64,000 nt of DNA from contig NZ_JAHUWZ010000003.1 of assembly GCF_019218755.1 (NCBI RefSeq), positions 1-64,000 of the forward strand, written 5' to 3'. The notes beneath the pieces are model-generated. The model was not told the DNA's origin, searched no databases, and was given only the letters and a program-made list of their open reading frames with translations. Position 1 is the first letter of the stretch. Every line of letters begins with the position of its first letter. Positions 10,789 to 21,471 of the stretch are shown here, one piece after another. Both the position numbers and the translations under genes were made by a program. This DNA comes from Acidovorax sp. sif1233 (lineage in GTDB: Bacteria > Pseudomonadota > Gammaproteobacteria > Burkholderiales > Burkholderiaceae_C).

Positions 10789-12114
10789 TTAGCGGTTGGA
10801 TTGTAGGTGGGACACCCATTCGACCAGGGAGTCCAGCGGTTGCTCGGCCTGCGCTCCGACACCATCGCGCAAGGACTTGACAACAACCATCCCTCGGGAG
10901 AGCTCATCGTCGCCAAAGACCAGCGCATGCAGCGCGCCGCTCGCATCTGCCTTCTTGAACTGGGACTTCATGCTGCCCATTCCTTCACCGCCTGCGGGCG
11001 CAGCATGCATCTGCACACTGACGCCGAGTTGCCGCAGGCGCTCGATGGCCGCAACCGCCACCGGCAACGCCGCCGCCGAGGGAATCACCGCATACACATC
11101 GGGAGCCAGCGCCGGCAATGCGCTGGCCTGCTCCTTGAGGAGTTCGAGCACACGCTCAACCCCCAGCGCCCAGCCCACCGCTGGCGCAGCCTTGCCACCA
11201 ATCTGACCGATCAGGTAGTCGTAGCGGCCGCCGCCACAGATCGTGCCCTGCGAGCCCAATTGGTCGGTGACGAACTCGAACACGGTCAGGTTGTAGTAGT
11301 CCATGCCCCTGACAAGGCGCGGATTGACGGTCCATGCGACGCCATTGGCACTCAGGATGGACTTCACTGCGTCGAAATGCGCGAGCGACTCCGGCCCCAG
11401 GAAATCGATCAACCGAGGTGCGGCCTCCACGATGGCCTGCATGGCGGGGTTCTTGGTATCCAGAATGCGCAGGGGGTTGCTGTGCAAACGCCGGCGTGCT
11501 TCTTCGTCCAGCACATCGGCATGCTGCTCGAGGTACGAGATCAGCGCAGCACGATGGGCCTTGCGTTCATGGGGCTCGCCCAGGCTGTTGAGCTCCAGCC
11601 GCACATTCTGAAGCCCCAGTTCACGCCACAGCGCCTGGGCCAGCAAAATCAGTTCCGCGTCGACTTCGGCGCCCGGAAAACCCAGCGCCTCGGCGCCAAT
11701 CTGATGGAACTGGCGATACCGCCCGCGCTGCGGACGCTCGTGGCGGAACATGGGCCCCATGTAGTACAGGCGCTTGCCCCCGTCGTACAGCATGGAATGC
11801 TCGGCCACGGCGCGCACGACGCCTGCCGTCGCCTCGGGGCGCAGGGTCAGGTGCTCGCCATTGAGACGGTCCTCGAACGAGTACATCTCTTTTTCAACAA
11901 TATCGGTCACCTCGCCGAGCCCCCGCACAAAAAGCGGCGTGGGCTCGACGATCGGCGTACGGATATTGCGGTAGGCGTAGCGCGCCATCAGGCCCCGGAC
12001 CTTGGCCTCCAGCCACTCCCAGCGGGCAGATTCCGGAGGCAGGATGTCATTCATGCCTTTCACGGCCACCAGCTTTTCCGGCTTGGGCGAGGTGGCGCTT
12101 TTTTCGTTACTCAC
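10789..12114 (-). CDS. hisS: Histidyl-tRNA synthetase
   Basis: A 441-residue class II aminoacyl-tRNA synthetase charging tRNA-His. Class II motif 2 ([16 protein letters not shown]) and motif 3 (GWALGVERV) are intact, as is the histidine-specific LVRGMDYY segment, and an anticodon-binding domain follows. I take GTG at 12114 (MSNEKSATS) because an AAGAA stretch precedes it. An in-frame TTG seven codons upstream has no ribosome site. The first 15 residues are an extra Lys/Ser-rich extension before VKGMNDILP. Confidence 0.96.
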   Translation of the reverse strand: MSNEKSATSPKPEKLVAVKGMNDILPPESARWEWLEAKVRGLMARYAYRNIRTPIVEPTPLFVRGLGEVTDIVEKEMYSFEDRLNGEHLTLRPEATAGVVRAVAEHSMLYDGGKRLYYMGPMFRHERPQRGRYRQFHQIGAEALGFPGAEVDAELILLAQALWRELGLQNVRLELNSLGEPHERKAHRAALISYLEQHADVLDEEARRRLHSNPLRILDTKNPAMQAIVEAAPRLIDFLGPESLAHFDAVKSILSANGVAWTVNPRLVRGMDYYNLTVFEFVTDQLGSQGTICGGGRYDYLIGQIGGKAAPAVGWALGVERVLELLKEQASALPALAPDVYAVIPSAAALPVAVAAIERLRQLGVSVQMHAAPAGGEGMGSMKSQFKKADASGALHALVFGDDELSRGMVVVKSLRDGVGAQAEQPLDSLVEWVSHLQSNR

Positions 12115-12153
12115 AGCTGTTCTTTTCTTATCCAATTATTTTGAGAGAGCTTC

Positions 12154-12183
12154 CTTGCGGCCCCACTGCGGGGGCCGAGCAAG
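12154..12183 (-). other. Stem-loop in the ispG-hisS spacer
   Basis: On the coding strand CTTGC-TC-GGCCCC, a 6-base loop, then GGGGCC-GCAAG gives an 11-bp stem with a 2-base bulge. No T run follows. It lies between the ispG stop and the hisS start and may stabilise mRNA ends or attenuate between the two genes. Confidence 0.4.
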
Positions 12184-12207
12184 GGCTGTCGGCGCGGATG
12201 CAGCGGG

Positions 12208-13488
12208 TCAGGCGGCGGGAACCCCGGCACCGAAACGCTTTTCAATGTACTGCTCGACGATCTGATGGAACTCATTGGCAATGTTCTCGCCGCGCAGAGT
12301 CAGGGCCTTTTCGCCATCAATGAACACAGGGGCCGCAGGCGCCTCACCCGTACCGGGCAGGCTGATGCCGATGTCTGCGTGCTTGCTTTCGCCAGGACCG
12401 TTGACGATGCACCCCATCACGGCGACGCGCAGATTCTCGACGCCGGGATAACGAACCCGCCATACGGGCATCTGGGCACGCAGAAAATCGTCGATCTGCT
12501 TGGCCAGGTCCTGAAAGGTCGTGCTTGTGGTGCGGCCACAGCCCGGGCATGCCGTGACGCTGGGGACAAACATACGCAGACCCAACGCCTGCAATATCTC
12601 GGAGGCGACCACCACCTCCTGCGTGCGCGCCTCCCCGGGCTGGGGCGTCAGGGACACGCGAATGGTATCGCCGATGCCTTCTTGCAGCAGAACCGACAGC
12701 GCGGCTGCCGACGCCACCGTGCCCTTGGTTCCCATGCCCGCTTCCGTCAGCCCCAGATGCAGCGCATAGTCGCAGCGGCGTGCGAGCTCACGATAGACGG
12801 AAATCAGATCCTGCACCCCACTGACCTTGCACGACAGGATGATCTGATTGCCATCCAGCCCCATCTGCTCGGCCCGGCGAGCGGACTCGATGGCCGACGT
12901 GATGAGCGCCTCATACATGACCTGGCGCGCCTCCCAGGGCGAGGACCGGCGGCTGTTGGCGTCCATAAGGTCCACCAGCAGATCCTGATCGAGACTGCCC
13001 CAATTCACCCCGATGCGTACCGCCTTGTTCCACCGCATGGCGGCATCGATCATCTGGCCAAACTGCCGGTCCCTCTTGTCACCCTTGCCGACATTGCCCG
13101 GATTGATGCGGTACTTGGACAGCGCCTGTGCGCAATCGGGAAAATCCGTGAGCAGCCGGTGCCCGTTGTAGTGAAAGTCTCCCACGAGCGGCACACTTTC
13201 TCCCATCCGGTCCAGTTGTTCCCGGATATAGGGCACCGCCGCCGCGGCCTCGGGGGTATTCACGGTAATCCGCACGAACTCCGAACCCGCCTGCGCCAGC
13301 TCCTTGACCTGTATGGCCGTGCCGATGGCATCCACCGTATCGGTATTTGTCATGGATTGCACGCGCACGGGCGCATCGCCGCCCACCGTCACGACACGGG
13401 ATCCCCACACGATCCTGGCTTGGCGTGAGCGCCGAGGCAAAGGGGATGCAATCGCAATGGGCCCCATATCACCAGATACCTGTTCCAC
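12208..13488 (-). CDS. ispG: 4-hydroxy-3-methylbut-2-enyl diphosphate synthase
   Basis: A 426-residue iron-sulfur enzyme converting methylerythritol cyclodiphosphate to HMBPP in the MEP isoprenoid pathway. The [4Fe-4S] cysteines are in ACPGCGRT and GCIVNGPGE. The N-terminal TIM-barrel region (VQSMTNTDT) is intact, and the protein has the ~420-residue form. The GTG start overlaps the rodZ TAG by one base (TAGTG), indicating translational coupling. An ATG seven codons in is a possible alternative. Confidence 0.96.
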   Translation of the reverse strand: MEQVSGDMGPIAIASPLPRRSRQARIVWGSRVVTVGGDAPVRVQSMTNTDTVDAIGTAIQVKELAQAGSEFVRITVNTPEAAAAVPYIREQLDRMGESVPLVGDFHYNGHRLLTDFPDCAQALSKYRINPGNVGKGDKRDRQFGQMIDAAMRWNKAVRIGVNWGSLDQDLLVDLMDANSRRSSPWEARQVMYEALITSAIESARRAEQMGLDGNQIILSCKVSGVQDLISVYRELARRCDYALHLGLTEAGMGTKGTVASAAALSVLLQEGIGDTIRVSLTPQPGEARTQEVVVASEILQALGLRMFVPSVTACPGCGRTTSTTFQDLAKQIDDFLRAQMPVWRVRYPGVENLRVAVMGCIVNGPGESKHADIGISLPGTGEAPAAPVFIDGEKALTLRGENIANEFHQIVEQYIEKRFGAGVPAA

Positions 13489-14399
13489 TATTTCACCTCG
13501 AAGCGAGCAACGTTTTCACGCGACACAGTCGTCAGGTCGAAAGGCTTTCCGCGCACGAAGACCTCCGTCACGTCCGCGCGTCCGATGACAACCGCCAAAG
13601 GCATCGACCCGGCGACCGACACCGACTCGCCCGCGACCAGATTGCGCTGCAGCGCTACCGCGCCTGCGGAGTCCCGCACCTGCACCCAGGATTCACTGCG
13701 CGCGCGCAGCACCAGCGCACCTGCGGGGGGTGCGGCTGCGCTGGCGGCCGCCACCGGGGCCGATGCAACACCATTGGCAGCCGCGGGCGCGGCTGCATCG
13801 GGGCGCCCCGCCGCAACTGGCGCGGGGCTCTCCGGCTTGCGCTCGGCAACGCCGGTCGCGGCACTCGATACTTCTGTGGGTGCGGGGCTGGCCTGAGGTT
13901 CCGCGATGACCGAAGGAGCGGCCGTCACCGGGGCAGGTGCCTGCACTGCGCCTGTCGTGCTCGTCGTCCCGTCCTGCTGGCGGGGAAAGAAAACAAGGAC
14001 GAGAGCTCCCACCAGCAGCGCCAGCACCACCAAGGTGACGGACCGCGAAGTGGATCCCGAAAAGGACCCCGAGGACGAAGACGACTTGCCAGAACCGCCC
14101 TTCACGGGTGCATTGAGACCGGCACTGTCCGTGGCCAGACGCGGACTCTTGCTTTGCGGCAACAGCGACAGGACGGGCGCAGGATCGAGCTTGAGTGTCC
14201 TGCAGATGCTGGATGCCAGCGCCCGCACAAACACCGTATCAGGCAGCGCCTCGTAGTTGTCGGCCTCCAGCGCCTCCAGCTTGCTGACCGGCACCTTCAG
14301 CGCCACGGCCAAGGCGGCAATGTGCATGCCGGATGCCTGCCGCGCTTCCCTGAGCAATCCACCCGCCGTCATTCCACCACTCTCCAGAACCTCACTCAT
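13488..14399 (-). CDS. rodZ: RodZ-like helix-turn-helix membrane protein
   Basis: A 303-residue protein with an N-terminal HTH_25 domain (about residues 10-75), a Ser-rich linker, one transmembrane helix near residues 110-128 and an Ala/Pro-rich periplasmic linker ending in a DUF4115-type beta domain. RodZ couples MreB to the elongation machinery. The ATG start (MSEVLESGG) overlaps the pilF stop by 8 bases. A GTG four codons upstream is less likely. The position between pilF and ispG is standard for RodZ/YfgA. Confidence 0.87.
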   Translation of the reverse strand: MSEVLESGGMTAGGLLREARQASGMHIAALAVALKVPVSKLEALEADNYEALPDTVFVRALASSICRTLKLDPAPVLSLLPQSKSPRLATDSAGLNAPVKGGSGKSSSSSGSFSGSTSRSVTLVVLALLVGALVLVFFPRQQDGTTSTTGAVQAPAPVTAAPSVIAEPQASPAPTEVSSAATGVAERKPESPAPVAAGRPDAAAPAAANGVASAPVAAASAAAPPAGALVLRARSESWVQVRDSAGAVALQRNLVAGESVSVAGSMPLAVVIGRADVTEVFVRGKPFDLTTVSRENVARFEVK

Positions 14400-15225
14400 T
14401 GAAAGCCCCACGCTCGTATGCCCCCAGTTCCCGCGAATCCGGGAAACGCTTGCGCAACTGTTCCGCCAGCTGCTTCATGGCCACGGAGTCACCCAGGCCA
14501 CGCTCCACCTTGATTCCGAGCCACAGCGACTCGGAGTTGGCAAACTGGCTGTTGTTCAGCCGCCGGATATAGAACTGGGCGCGGGTCAGCTCGTTGCGCC
14601 GCAACAAAAGCGCAGCCAGGTGGTAGCCCACCACGGGGTTGGCGGCATCCAATTCATAGGCCTTGAGCAGTGACTGCTCGGCTTCGGCGAACTGACCGGC
14701 CCCCGACTGGCAAAGCCCGCGTGCCATGAGTGTCTTGCTGCGCGCGGTGTAGGAAGGATTGGCCAGCGCCCGCCCGAATTGCTGGTCCGCTTCTGCGTAC
14801 TTCTGCTGCTGGCAGAGCAACCAGCCGTAGTTGTGCAACAGGTTGGGATCGTTCCCCCTGAGCGCCAGCGCCCTGCGAAAACTGTCGTCCGCCTGCGCAA
14901 AATCGTTCAGCCGCATGTAGATGAGGCCGCGCAGGTTGAAGGCGTCGGAATACGTGGGATCGGCCGCCAGCGCCTGCTTGACTTCATCAAGCGCCACGGC
15001 GGTCTGGCCGTTCTCGAAATAGTTGGATGCAAGCTCCAGGCGGATGCGGGCACGGCGCCGCGTTTCAGGCTCATCGGACGGAGTGACCAATCCCGCATTG
15101 GTATCCACGGTGGACATGCTGTTGTTGGTCGCACACCCCTGCAGTACGGACATGCATGCGAGCACGCCACATGCCGTGAGTGTCCAGCGGCCAAGTTGCT
15201 GCCAGCTTCCAACCAATCCCACCAT
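14392..15225 (-). CDS. pilW: Type IV pilus assembly lipoprotein PilF/PilW
   Basis: A 277-residue outer-membrane lipoprotein. The signal peptide ends in lipobox LQGC (Cys at about residue 31), followed by six or so TPR motifs (for example AFNLRGLIYMRL and LLHNYGWLLCQQ). PilF/PilW is the pilotin that helps PilQ secretin multimerise. Its place between rlmN and rodZ-ispG is the conserved location of this family. No other pilus gene is in the window. Confidence 0.9.
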   Translation of the reverse strand: MVGLVGSWQQLGRWTLTACGVLACMSVLQGCATNNSMSTVDTNAGLVTPSDEPETRRRARIRLELASNYFENGQTAVALDEVKQALAADPTYSDAFNLRGLIYMRLNDFAQADDSFRRALALRGNDPNLLHNYGWLLCQQQKYAEADQQFGRALANPSYTARSKTLMARGLCQSGAGQFAEAEQSLLKAYELDAANPVVGYHLAALLLRRNELTRAQFYIRRLNNSQFANSESLWLGIKVERGLGDSVAMKQLAEQLRKRFPDSRELGAYERGAFNE

Positions 15226-15261
15226 GTAGAGCCTCCTTGAAGTATGCCGATTGCTTGCTGA

Positions 15262-16386
15262 TCAAGTCACCGGTTTGAGCACGATTGTCCGCTGCTTTGC
15301 CATGCGCTCGGCGGCCCGTGTGCGATCCTTGACATCTCCCGCGAGCTGGCCACAGGCCGCGTCGATATCATCTCCCCGGGTCTTGCGCACCGTTGTGACA
15401 ATACCTGCATCGCTCAGGACCTTCGCAAACGCAACCACCTGATTTTGCGCAGATCGCAACAGCCCCGATGCGGGAAATGGATTGAAGGGAATGAGATTGA
15501 ATTTGCAGCGCACCCCTGCGCCACGGGCGGGCTTGACCAGCTCGATCAGCTGCTGCGCATGCTCCAGCTGGTCATTGACGCCATCGAGCATGCAGTATTC
15601 AAAAGTGATGAAATCACGCGGTGCGTGCGCCAGATAGCGGTTGCAGGCCTCCAGCAGCTCTTCGATCGGATACTTGCGATTGAGCGGTACCAGATTGTCC
15701 CGCAGCGGATCGTTGGGCGCATGCAAAGACACGGCCAGGGCCACCGGGCAATCCTGCGAGAGGCGGTCCATCATGGGGACCACGCCCGACGTGGATACCG
15801 TCACCCGCCGCCGCGACAGACCATACCCATGGTCATCGAGCATGACGCGCAAGGCGGGCACGAGCGCCGAGTAGTTCTGCAGCGGCTCGCCCATCCCCAT
15901 CATCACGACGTTCGAGATCACCCGATCTTCGGACTTGAGGCGTTTGCGCAAGGAATGCTCTGCAAACCACAACTGCGCGACGATCTCGCCCGTGGTCAGA
16001 TTCCTGCTGAAACCCTGATGCCCCGTGGAGCAAAAGCGGCACCCCACGGCACAGCCGGCCTGGGAGGAAATACACAGCGTTCCGCGGTCATCCTCAGGAA
16101 TGAAGACGGCTTCCACCGCATTGCCATCCCCCACGGCGAACAGCCACTTCACCGTGCCGTCCGAGGAAACATGCTCTGAGATGACCGGCAAGGCCTCGAC
16201 GCGGGCGCAACCCCTGAGCTTGTCGCGCAGGGCCTTGGCCAGATCGCTCATGGCGTCAAAGTCACTGGCGCCGCGCTGGTGGATCCAGCGAAACAGCTGG
16301 GTGGCGCGAAAACGCTTTTCGCCCAGTTGCTGGCAGAAAGCAGCCAGGCCGTCGAGGTCAAATTCCAGCAGGTTGGTGGTGGTCAT
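15262..16386 (-). CDS. rlmN: Dual-specificity 23S rRNA/tRNA adenine-C2 methyltransferase RlmN
   Basis: A 374-residue radical-SAM enzyme that methylates A2503 of 23S rRNA and A37 of some tRNAs. The radical-SAM motif CAVGCRFC (CxxxCxxC) is at about residues 113-120 within [12 protein letters not shown]. The GGMGEPL-like segment reads [11 protein letters not shown], and a conserved Cys in the C-terminal region is present. It begins with ATG downstream of ndk and is followed 36 bases later by pilW, as in many gammaproteobacteria and betaproteobacteria. Confidence 0.96.
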   Translation of the reverse strand: MTTTNLLEFDLDGLAAFCQQLGEKRFRATQLFRWIHQRGASDFDAMSDLAKALRDKLRGCARVEALPVISEHVSSDGTVKWLFAVGDGNAVEAVFIPEDDRGTLCISSQAGCAVGCRFCSTGHQGFSRNLTTGEIVAQLWFAEHSLRKRLKSEDRVISNVVMMGMGEPLQNYSALVPALRVMLDDHGYGLSRRRVTVSTSGVVPMMDRLSQDCPVALAVSLHAPNDPLRDNLVPLNRKYPIEELLEACNRYLAHAPRDFITFEYCMLDGVNDQLEHAQQLIELVKPARGAGVRCKFNLIPFNPFPASGLLRSAQNQVVAFAKVLSDAGIVTTVRKTRGDDIDAACGQLAGDVKDRTRAAERMAKQRTIVLKPVT

Positions 16387-16473
16387 CGCGCCCTCCCAGT
16401 GACGGGCCGAGCGCGGTCGTCCCCATGGCGCAGGTGTCCCACGATTGCGGGAACAGGCATGGGGAGCACCATA

Positions 16474-16899
16474 TCAGCGCGAGTAGATGTTCAGGCCGGG
16501 GAAGAAGAAGGCCACTTCTGCCTGGGCGGTTTCAGCTGCGTCGGAACCATGCACTGCATTGGCATCGATGCTGTCAGCGAAGTCGGCGCGGATGGTGCCG
16601 GCTTCTGCCTTCTTGGGGTCCGTGGCGCCCATGAGTTCGCGGTTCTTCAGAATCGCGTTTTCACCTTCCAGGGCCTGGATCATCACGGGGCCGGAGATCA
16701 TGAAGTCCACCAGGTCCTTGAAGAAAGGACGCTCCTTGTGCACGGCGTAGAACTGCTCGGCTTCCAGGCGCGACAGGTGGGCCATGCGTGCAGCCACGAC
16801 CTTGAGGCCGGCAGCTTCAAAGCGTGCATAGATCTGACCGATGACATTCTTGGCCACTGCGTCGGGCTTGATGATGGAGAGGGTGCGTTCGATTGCCAT
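16474..16899 (-). CDS. ndk: Nucleoside diphosphate kinase
   Basis: A 141-residue enzyme transferring gamma-phosphate between nucleoside triphosphates and diphosphates. [15 protein letters not shown] is the family N-terminus, and the active-site His lies in NAVHGSDA near residue 117. An in-frame upstream start would add 15 unrelated residues. A TAGAAT hexamer about 60 bases upstream, in the gap after rluB, could be a separate -10, so ndk may have its own promoter. Confidence 0.97.
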   Translation of the reverse strand: MAIERTLSIIKPDAVAKNVIGQIYARFEAAGLKVVAARMAHLSRLEAEQFYAVHKERPFFKDLVDFMISGPVMIQALEGENAILKNRELMGATDPKKAEAGTIRADFADSIDANAVHGSDAAETAQAEVAFFFPGLNIYSR

Positions 16900-16991
16900 G
16901 TTGATTTCCTGAATGGATGATGTTGCTGTAATTCGTTTGCCCACTGGACAAAGCCCTCGATTCTAACCGGGCAGACCGGCGCAGCGTGCGC

Positions 16992-18593
16992 TCAGCGCCC
17001 GCCACCCCCGCGGCGAGGGCCGCCTCCGCCGGGGCGCCGCTTGTCCTGGCGGTGCCGCGAGAGGCTGTCCATGCCGATATAGCCCACCGAGGTCTTCATC
17101 GGATCCGGCTGTACCGCCCCGCGCTGGCGGTCACCGCCGCCGGCATTGTTGCCGCGGGCCTGACCTTGTTGTCCATTGTCACGGCGGGGTTTCTGGCCAC
17201 GGGGGCCGCCCGGCGCCCCCTGCGACATGTCGCGGCGCGGGCCGTCGCCCACGCGGGGCCCGTTGCGCCCCCGGTTGCGCTTGTTGCCGCCGCGCCCGCC
17301 CGCACCCGGCCCCTCTTCCAACCGGCCTTCGGCCGGAGCCTCCGGCCGTCCGGCACCGGCGGCCTGGACCAGGGCGCGGATGTCACTCTCATCGAGTTCC
17401 AGCCAGGCGCCGCGCTTGAGCCCGCGCGGCAGCACCATGGCGCCGTACCGGATACGGATCAGCCGGCTGACCGCATGTCCCACAGACTCCAGCATCCGAC
17501 GCACCTCGCGGTTGCGCCCTTCGGAAATGGTGACCCGGTACCAGCAGTTGGAGCCTTCGCCACCGCCATCCTCGATCGATCCAAAGGATGCCATGCCATC
17601 GTCCAGGCGCACGCCATCCAGCAGCTTCTGCTTTTCTTCGTTGCTCAAGGCGCCCAGCACCCGCACGGCGTACTCGCGCTCCAAGCCAAAACGCGGGTGC
17701 ATGAGCTTGTTGGCAAGTTCGCCGGAACTGGTGAACAGCAGCAGGCCTTCGGTGTTCAGATCCAGGCGCCCGACAGACTGCCACTTGCCCTGCATGAGCC
17801 GGGGCAGCTTGCGAAAGACAGTGGGCCGGTTCTGGGGGTCGTCATGGGTCACCACTTCGCCCACCGGCTTGTGGTACGCGATCACGCGCGCGGGCGGCGG
17901 GTCGATCCGGTAGCGGATGGGCTTGCCGTTGACCTTGACCTGGTCTCCGAACTGGATGCGCTGTCCGATATGGGCAGGCTCGTTGTTCACGGAGATGCGC
18001 CCTTCCAGGATGAGCTGCTCCATCTCGAGCCGCGACCCCAGCCCCGCCTGGGCCAGCACCTTGTGAAGCTTGGGCGTTTCCAGCTGGGGCAGCAATACGC
18101 GCTTGGCGGGAACGGCGTCGGCCGACGCATCATCCTCATCGAAGCGGCCCGACACCACATCCTCGAACTGATAGCCATCCACCACCGGCGCCGCCTTGCG
18201 CCTGTCGCGCCCGGCACCTTCGGGGCGTTGGGGCGGCCTGCCGCCGGGCTGGCCCTGGTTCCTGCGGCCGCCCTGCCCTGGCTGGCCCACAGACTCAAAG
18301 CCTTCCGCATGCGCCGCCGCAGCCTCGGCCTCGGGCCCTGCAACCACCTGCGACGAGGAGAGCGCCTCGGGCGACAACTCCGCAGCTGTCACGGGCTCCA
18401 CCTCAGAAACGGCCTCGGGGGCCGCCGAAGCGATGGCGTCGCCAGCAGCACTTTGCTCCTCGGCAACCACAGCCACCGGCACCGCCTTCTTGCGCGGGGC
18501 GCGCTTGGCAGCAGGTTTCTTCGGCGCCGCAGCCGCCTGCGCAGGCGCAGCCTCCGGCAGATCAGCCGGCATTTCGGGGGTCGAATCGTTCAT
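16992..18593 (-). CDS. rluB: 23S rRNA pseudouridine synthase RluB with long low-complexity tails
   Basis: A 533-residue protein. The central part is a normal RsuA/RluB-type synthase: S4 RNA-binding domain from about residue 176 ([12 protein letters not shown]) and the catalytic Asp in GRLDLNTEG. It is flanked by an Ala/Lys/Pro-rich N-terminal tail of about 165 residues and an Arg/Gly/Pro-rich C-terminal tail of about 125 residues ending in RRGGGGR. RluB modifies U2605 of 23S rRNA. The ATG overlaps the scpB stop by one base (TGATG), giving scpB-rluB coupling. Confidence 0.92.
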   Translation of the reverse strand: MNDSTPEMPADLPEAAPAQAAAAPKKPAAKRAPRKKAVPVAVVAEEQSAAGDAIASAAPEAVSEVEPVTAAELSPEALSSSQVVAGPEAEAAAAHAEGFESVGQPGQGGRRNQGQPGGRPPQRPEGAGRDRRKAAPVVDGYQFEDVVSGRFDEDDASADAVPAKRVLLPQLETPKLHKVLAQAGLGSRLEMEQLILEGRISVNNEPAHIGQRIQFGDQVKVNGKPIRYRIDPPPARVIAYHKPVGEVVTHDDPQNRPTVFRKLPRLMQGKWQSVGRLDLNTEGLLLFTSSGELANKLMHPRFGLEREYAVRVLGALSNEEKQKLLDGVRLDDGMASFGSIEDGGGEGSNCWYRVTISEGRNREVRRMLESVGHAVSRLIRIRYGAMVLPRGLKRGAWLELDESDIRALVQAAGAGRPEAPAEGRLEEGPGAGGRGGNKRNRGRNGPRVGDGPRRDMSQGAPGGPRGQKPRRDNGQQGQARGNNAGGGDRQRGAVQPDPMKTSVGYIGMDSLSRHRQDKRRPGGGGPRRGGGGR

Positions 18594-19345
18594 CAAGTAT
18601 TTCCCTGGATACCACCCGGGGTATCGGCATCGTCGTCGCGGAGATCCGTCTCCGCATTCTGAAAAAAGTCTTCCACGGGCAGCACCGCATCCGGCGCCGC
18701 GCCCGGTTCTGGCGGCTGTTGGCCCGGGCCGGGCTCCGATGGCGCAGCGACCAGCTCCGCTGCCGGTTCGGGCTCCGGCTCTATCACCCCTTGGGCGGCA
18801 GCGGCCATGGCCTCCAGGACATTGGCATTGCCGGTGGGGTCATCCAGCACCGGCAACTGGTCCAGCGACTGCAGCCCCATGTCATCCAGAAACTGCCGCG
18901 TGGTCGCAAACAGCGCCGGACGCCCCACCGTTTCCCGGTGGCCGATGACCTCGACCCAGCCCCTGTCTTCCAGCTGCTTGACGATCAGGCTGTTGACCGT
19001 CACCCCCCGGATGTCCTCGATATCACCCCGCGTCACAGGCTGGCGATACGCAATGATCGCCAAGGTTTCCATGGTGGCCCTCGAATAGCGCGGCGGCTTT
19101 TCGGGGTGCAGCCGGTCGAGGTACTCGCGCATCTCGGGCCGGCTCTGGAAACGCCAGCCCGTGGCCACCTGAACCAGCTCCACGCCACGCTGCGTCCATT
19201 CCAGCTGCAGCTCCTGCAGCAATACCTTGAGCGTGTCCGACCCCAGCGCGTCATGGAACAGCACCCGCAGCTCGCGCAAAGGCACAGGCTGCTGCGCGCA
19301 GATCAACGCAGTTTCGAGGACCCTTTTGGCATCCACCGTGTTCAT
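18593..19345 (-). CDS. scpB: Segregation and condensation protein B
   Basis: A 250-residue ScpB, the winged-helix kleisin-interacting subunit of the Smc-ScpAB condensin. The two winged-helix domains cover about residues 5-165 ([20 protein letters not shown] is diagnostic), followed by an acidic/Pro-rich tail not found in minimal ScpB proteins. It is immediately upstream of rluB, a widespread pairing. scpA is not adjacent on the upstream side; that side holds about 150 bases without a gene, then rluD. Confidence 0.93.
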   Translation of the reverse strand: MNTVDAKRVLETALICAQQPVPLRELRVLFHDALGSDTLKVLLQELQLEWTQRGVELVQVATGWRFQSRPEMREYLDRLHPEKPPRYSRATMETLAIIAYRQPVTRGDIEDIRGVTVNSLIVKQLEDRGWVEVIGHRETVGRPALFATTRQFLDDMGLQSLDQLPVLDDPTGNANVLEAMAAAAQGVIEPEPEPAAELVAAPSEPGPGQQPPEPGAAPDAVLPVEDFFQNAETDLRDDDADTPGGIQGNT

Positions 19346-19492
19346 GGTTCAGCGATTCCTGGAAAAGTGCCACGCGTTGCAACGGGTGTCACATCAACAG
19401 CAGGGGGCAATCAATGGCGCGCTGTGCAAGGGTGCTGGCGCGACGCAAGAGCCCGGCGGGATTCCGTCTTCGGGCTGGGGCCAGTCTGGCCG

Positions 19493-20515
19493 TCAGGGCG
19501 CATTGTAGCCCAGCCCCCATGACGAGAGGGCCTGGCAGATGTCCTGCGGCACCGGCGCCCAGAATTCCAGCGCCTCGCCGGTCACAGGGTGCGAGAAGGC
19601 CAGGCGGTAGGCATGCAGCGCCTGCCGCTGCAGGCTGCCGACCGGCGCGCCGCCATACAGGCCATCCCCCACCAACGGATGCCGCAAGGACGCCATGTGC
19701 ACGCGGATCTGGTGCGTGCGGCCCGTATGCAGGGTGCATTGCACCCAGCAGCCCTCGTCCGCGCCAGCGAGCCACCGGATGTCGGTGCGCGCAAGCTTGC
19801 CCGCATGGGTCGCCAGGTCGACGACCGCCATGCGAAGGCGGTTGCGCGGATCCCGGCCAATGGGCGCTTCCACCGTGCGGATCTTGGGACCCGACCATGC
19901 GCCGTGGGCCATGGCCACGTACTGCCGCTGCACCTTGCGCTCGGCAATCAATGCGACCAGCGCGTCCATGGTGGCGCGGTCGCGGGCAACGACCATCAGC
20001 CCGCTGGTGTCCTTGTCGAGCCGGTGCACGATGCCCGCGCGCGGCACGGTCAGCGCCTTTTCGTCGCGGGCGAGCAGGCCGTTGAGCAAGGTGCCGCTCC
20101 AGTTCCCCGGCGCGGGGTGTACCACCAGGCCGGCGGGCTTGTTCACCACCAGCAGATGTGGATCCTCGAACACCACGTCGATGGACATGGACTCAGGCCG
20201 GAAGGCCTGGCTCTGCAGCGTGGGCCGCATTTCCAGCACCACCTGATCGCCCGCCTTCACGCGCGCTGCCGCCTTGGGAAGCGGCTTGCCATTGAGGCTT
20301 ACCAGCCCCTGCGCCAGCAGTTGCTGCAGGTAGCTGCGGGAAAACTCGGGCACCAGATCGACCAGCGCCCGGTCCAGCCGCACGCCATGCTGTCCGGCCC
20401 CGATGTGCATGGAGCGAAGCTCGCTCCCGGACTCGTCCGCCAGCCCTTCCGACTCGTCGGCCAGCAGCTCATCCGCTGCCCCGGCCGATTCCCGCGCCAT
20501 GCCCGTTGCGCCCAT
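19493..20515 (-). CDS. rluD: 23S rRNA pseudouridine synthase RluD family
   Basis: About 340 residues: an acidic N-terminal extension, an S4 domain (VRLDRALVDL), then the pseudouridine synthase core with catalytic HRLDKDTSGLMV. RluD makes pseudouridines 1911/1915/1917 in helix 69. The start is uncertain: ATG codons at 20515 and 20500 and a TTG at 20542 are all in frame, with no clear ribosome site. I use 20515. It directly follows nlpD, the position where rpoS lies in many proteobacteria. Confidence 0.9.
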   Translation of the reverse strand: MGATGMARESAGAADELLADESEGLADESGSELRSMHIGAGQHGVRLDRALVDLVPEFSRSYLQQLLAQGLVSLNGKPLPKAAARVKAGDQVVLEMRPTLQSQAFRPESMSIDVVFEDPHLLVVNKPAGLVVHPAPGNWSGTLLNGLLARDEKALTVPRAGIVHRLDKDTSGLMVVARDRATMDALVALIAERKVQRQYVAMAHGAWSGPKIRTVEAPIGRDPRNRLRMAVVDLATHAGKLARTDIRWLAGADEGCWVQCTLHTGRTHQIRVHMASLRHPLVGDGLYGGAPVGSLQRQALHAYRLAFSHPVTGEALEFWAPVPQDICQALSSWGLGYNAP

Positions 20516-20538
20516 TGGCGGCGAAGCCACGGCGGAAA

Positions 20539-21465
20539 TCAACGTGCAGGCAGGTAGCGCGACGGGTCGACGGGCTTGCCTTGCCGGCGGATTTCAAAGT
20601 GCAGCTTGACGCGGTCGGCGTCGGTGCTGCCCATCTCGGCAATTTTCTGCCCCTTGCGCACGGACTGGTCCTCCTTGACGAGCAGGGTCTGGTTGTGCGC
20701 GTACGCCGTCAGAAAGGTGTTGTTGTGCTTGAGGATGACCAGGTTGCCGTATCCGCGCAGCCCCGCGCCCGCATACACCACGCGGCCGTCGGCGGCGGCC
20801 AGGACCGGGTCTCCCGCCTTGCCAGCAATGTCGTATCCCTTGTTGCGCGCCTCGTCGAACCCGGCGATCAGCGAGCCCGGAGCGGGCCAGATGAATGCCA
20901 TGTCGTCTTCCGCGGCACCCGACGACGGTGTCGGCGTTGCCGGCGCGACGGCCACCACGGGGCCGGAGGCCGCCGAGGTGGCGGGCTTGGCCGCGCTGGC
21001 CGGGGGCACGGCCGCACTGGCGGGATTGGCGGGCGTCACCGTCGAGGAGGTCACCGGGCGGGTGACCACGCCGCTGTCGGCGGCCACGGCCTGCGAGGCG
21101 GGCGCGGGCGGCGCCACGCGCAGCACCTGGCCCACTTCGATCAGATTCGCGTTCTCGAGGTTGTTCCAGCGCGCAATGTCTTTCCAGCTCTGGCCCGACT
21201 CCAGGCCGATGCGAATGAGGGTATCTCCCGGCTTGACTGTGTAGTAGCCTGGTTTTCCGGCATTTTCCGCGCCGGGCAGCGGCTTGAGGGGTGTCCCCAC
21301 CACCACGCCGGGCTGGGCCGCTGGCGGAGGCGCGGAGGACGAGGAGGATGTGCCCCGGTCTTCCACAGGAGCCTTGTTCAGCCGGGTGCCGCAACCGGTG
21401 AGCGCAAGCCCCGCCAGCGCCACGGTAAACCCAACCACAAGACCACGCGATACGAACATAAGCAT
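20539..21465 (-). CDS. nlpD: NlpD-like LysM/M23 lipoprotein, degenerate peptidase
   Basis: A 308-residue outer-membrane lipoprotein. The signal peptide ends in lipobox LTGC (Cys about 25). A LysM domain follows (YYTVKPGDTL, about residues 75-118), then an Ala/Pro linker and a C-terminal LytM/M23 domain. The first zinc-binding His is replaced (RNKGYDIAG where active enzymes have HxGxD), so it is probably a non-catalytic activator of a cell-wall amidase, as for E. coli NlpD. It is separated from pcm by six bases and preceded by GAAGGGAA. Confidence 0.92.
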   Translation of the reverse strand: MLMFVSRGLVVGFTVALAGLALTGCGTRLNKAPVEDRGTSSSSSAPPPAAQPGVVVGTPLKPLPGAENAGKPGYYTVKPGDTLIRIGLESGQSWKDIARWNNLENANLIEVGQVLRVAPPAPASQAVAADSGVVTRPVTSSTVTPANPASAAVPPASAAKPATSAASGPVVAVAPATPTPSSGAAEDDMAFIWPAPGSLIAGFDEARNKGYDIAGKAGDPVLAAADGRVVYAGAGLRGYGNLVILKHNNTFLTAYAHNQTLLVKEDQSVRKGQKIAEMGSTDADRVKLHFEIRRQGKPVDPSRYLPAR

Positions 21466-21471
21466 TTCCCT

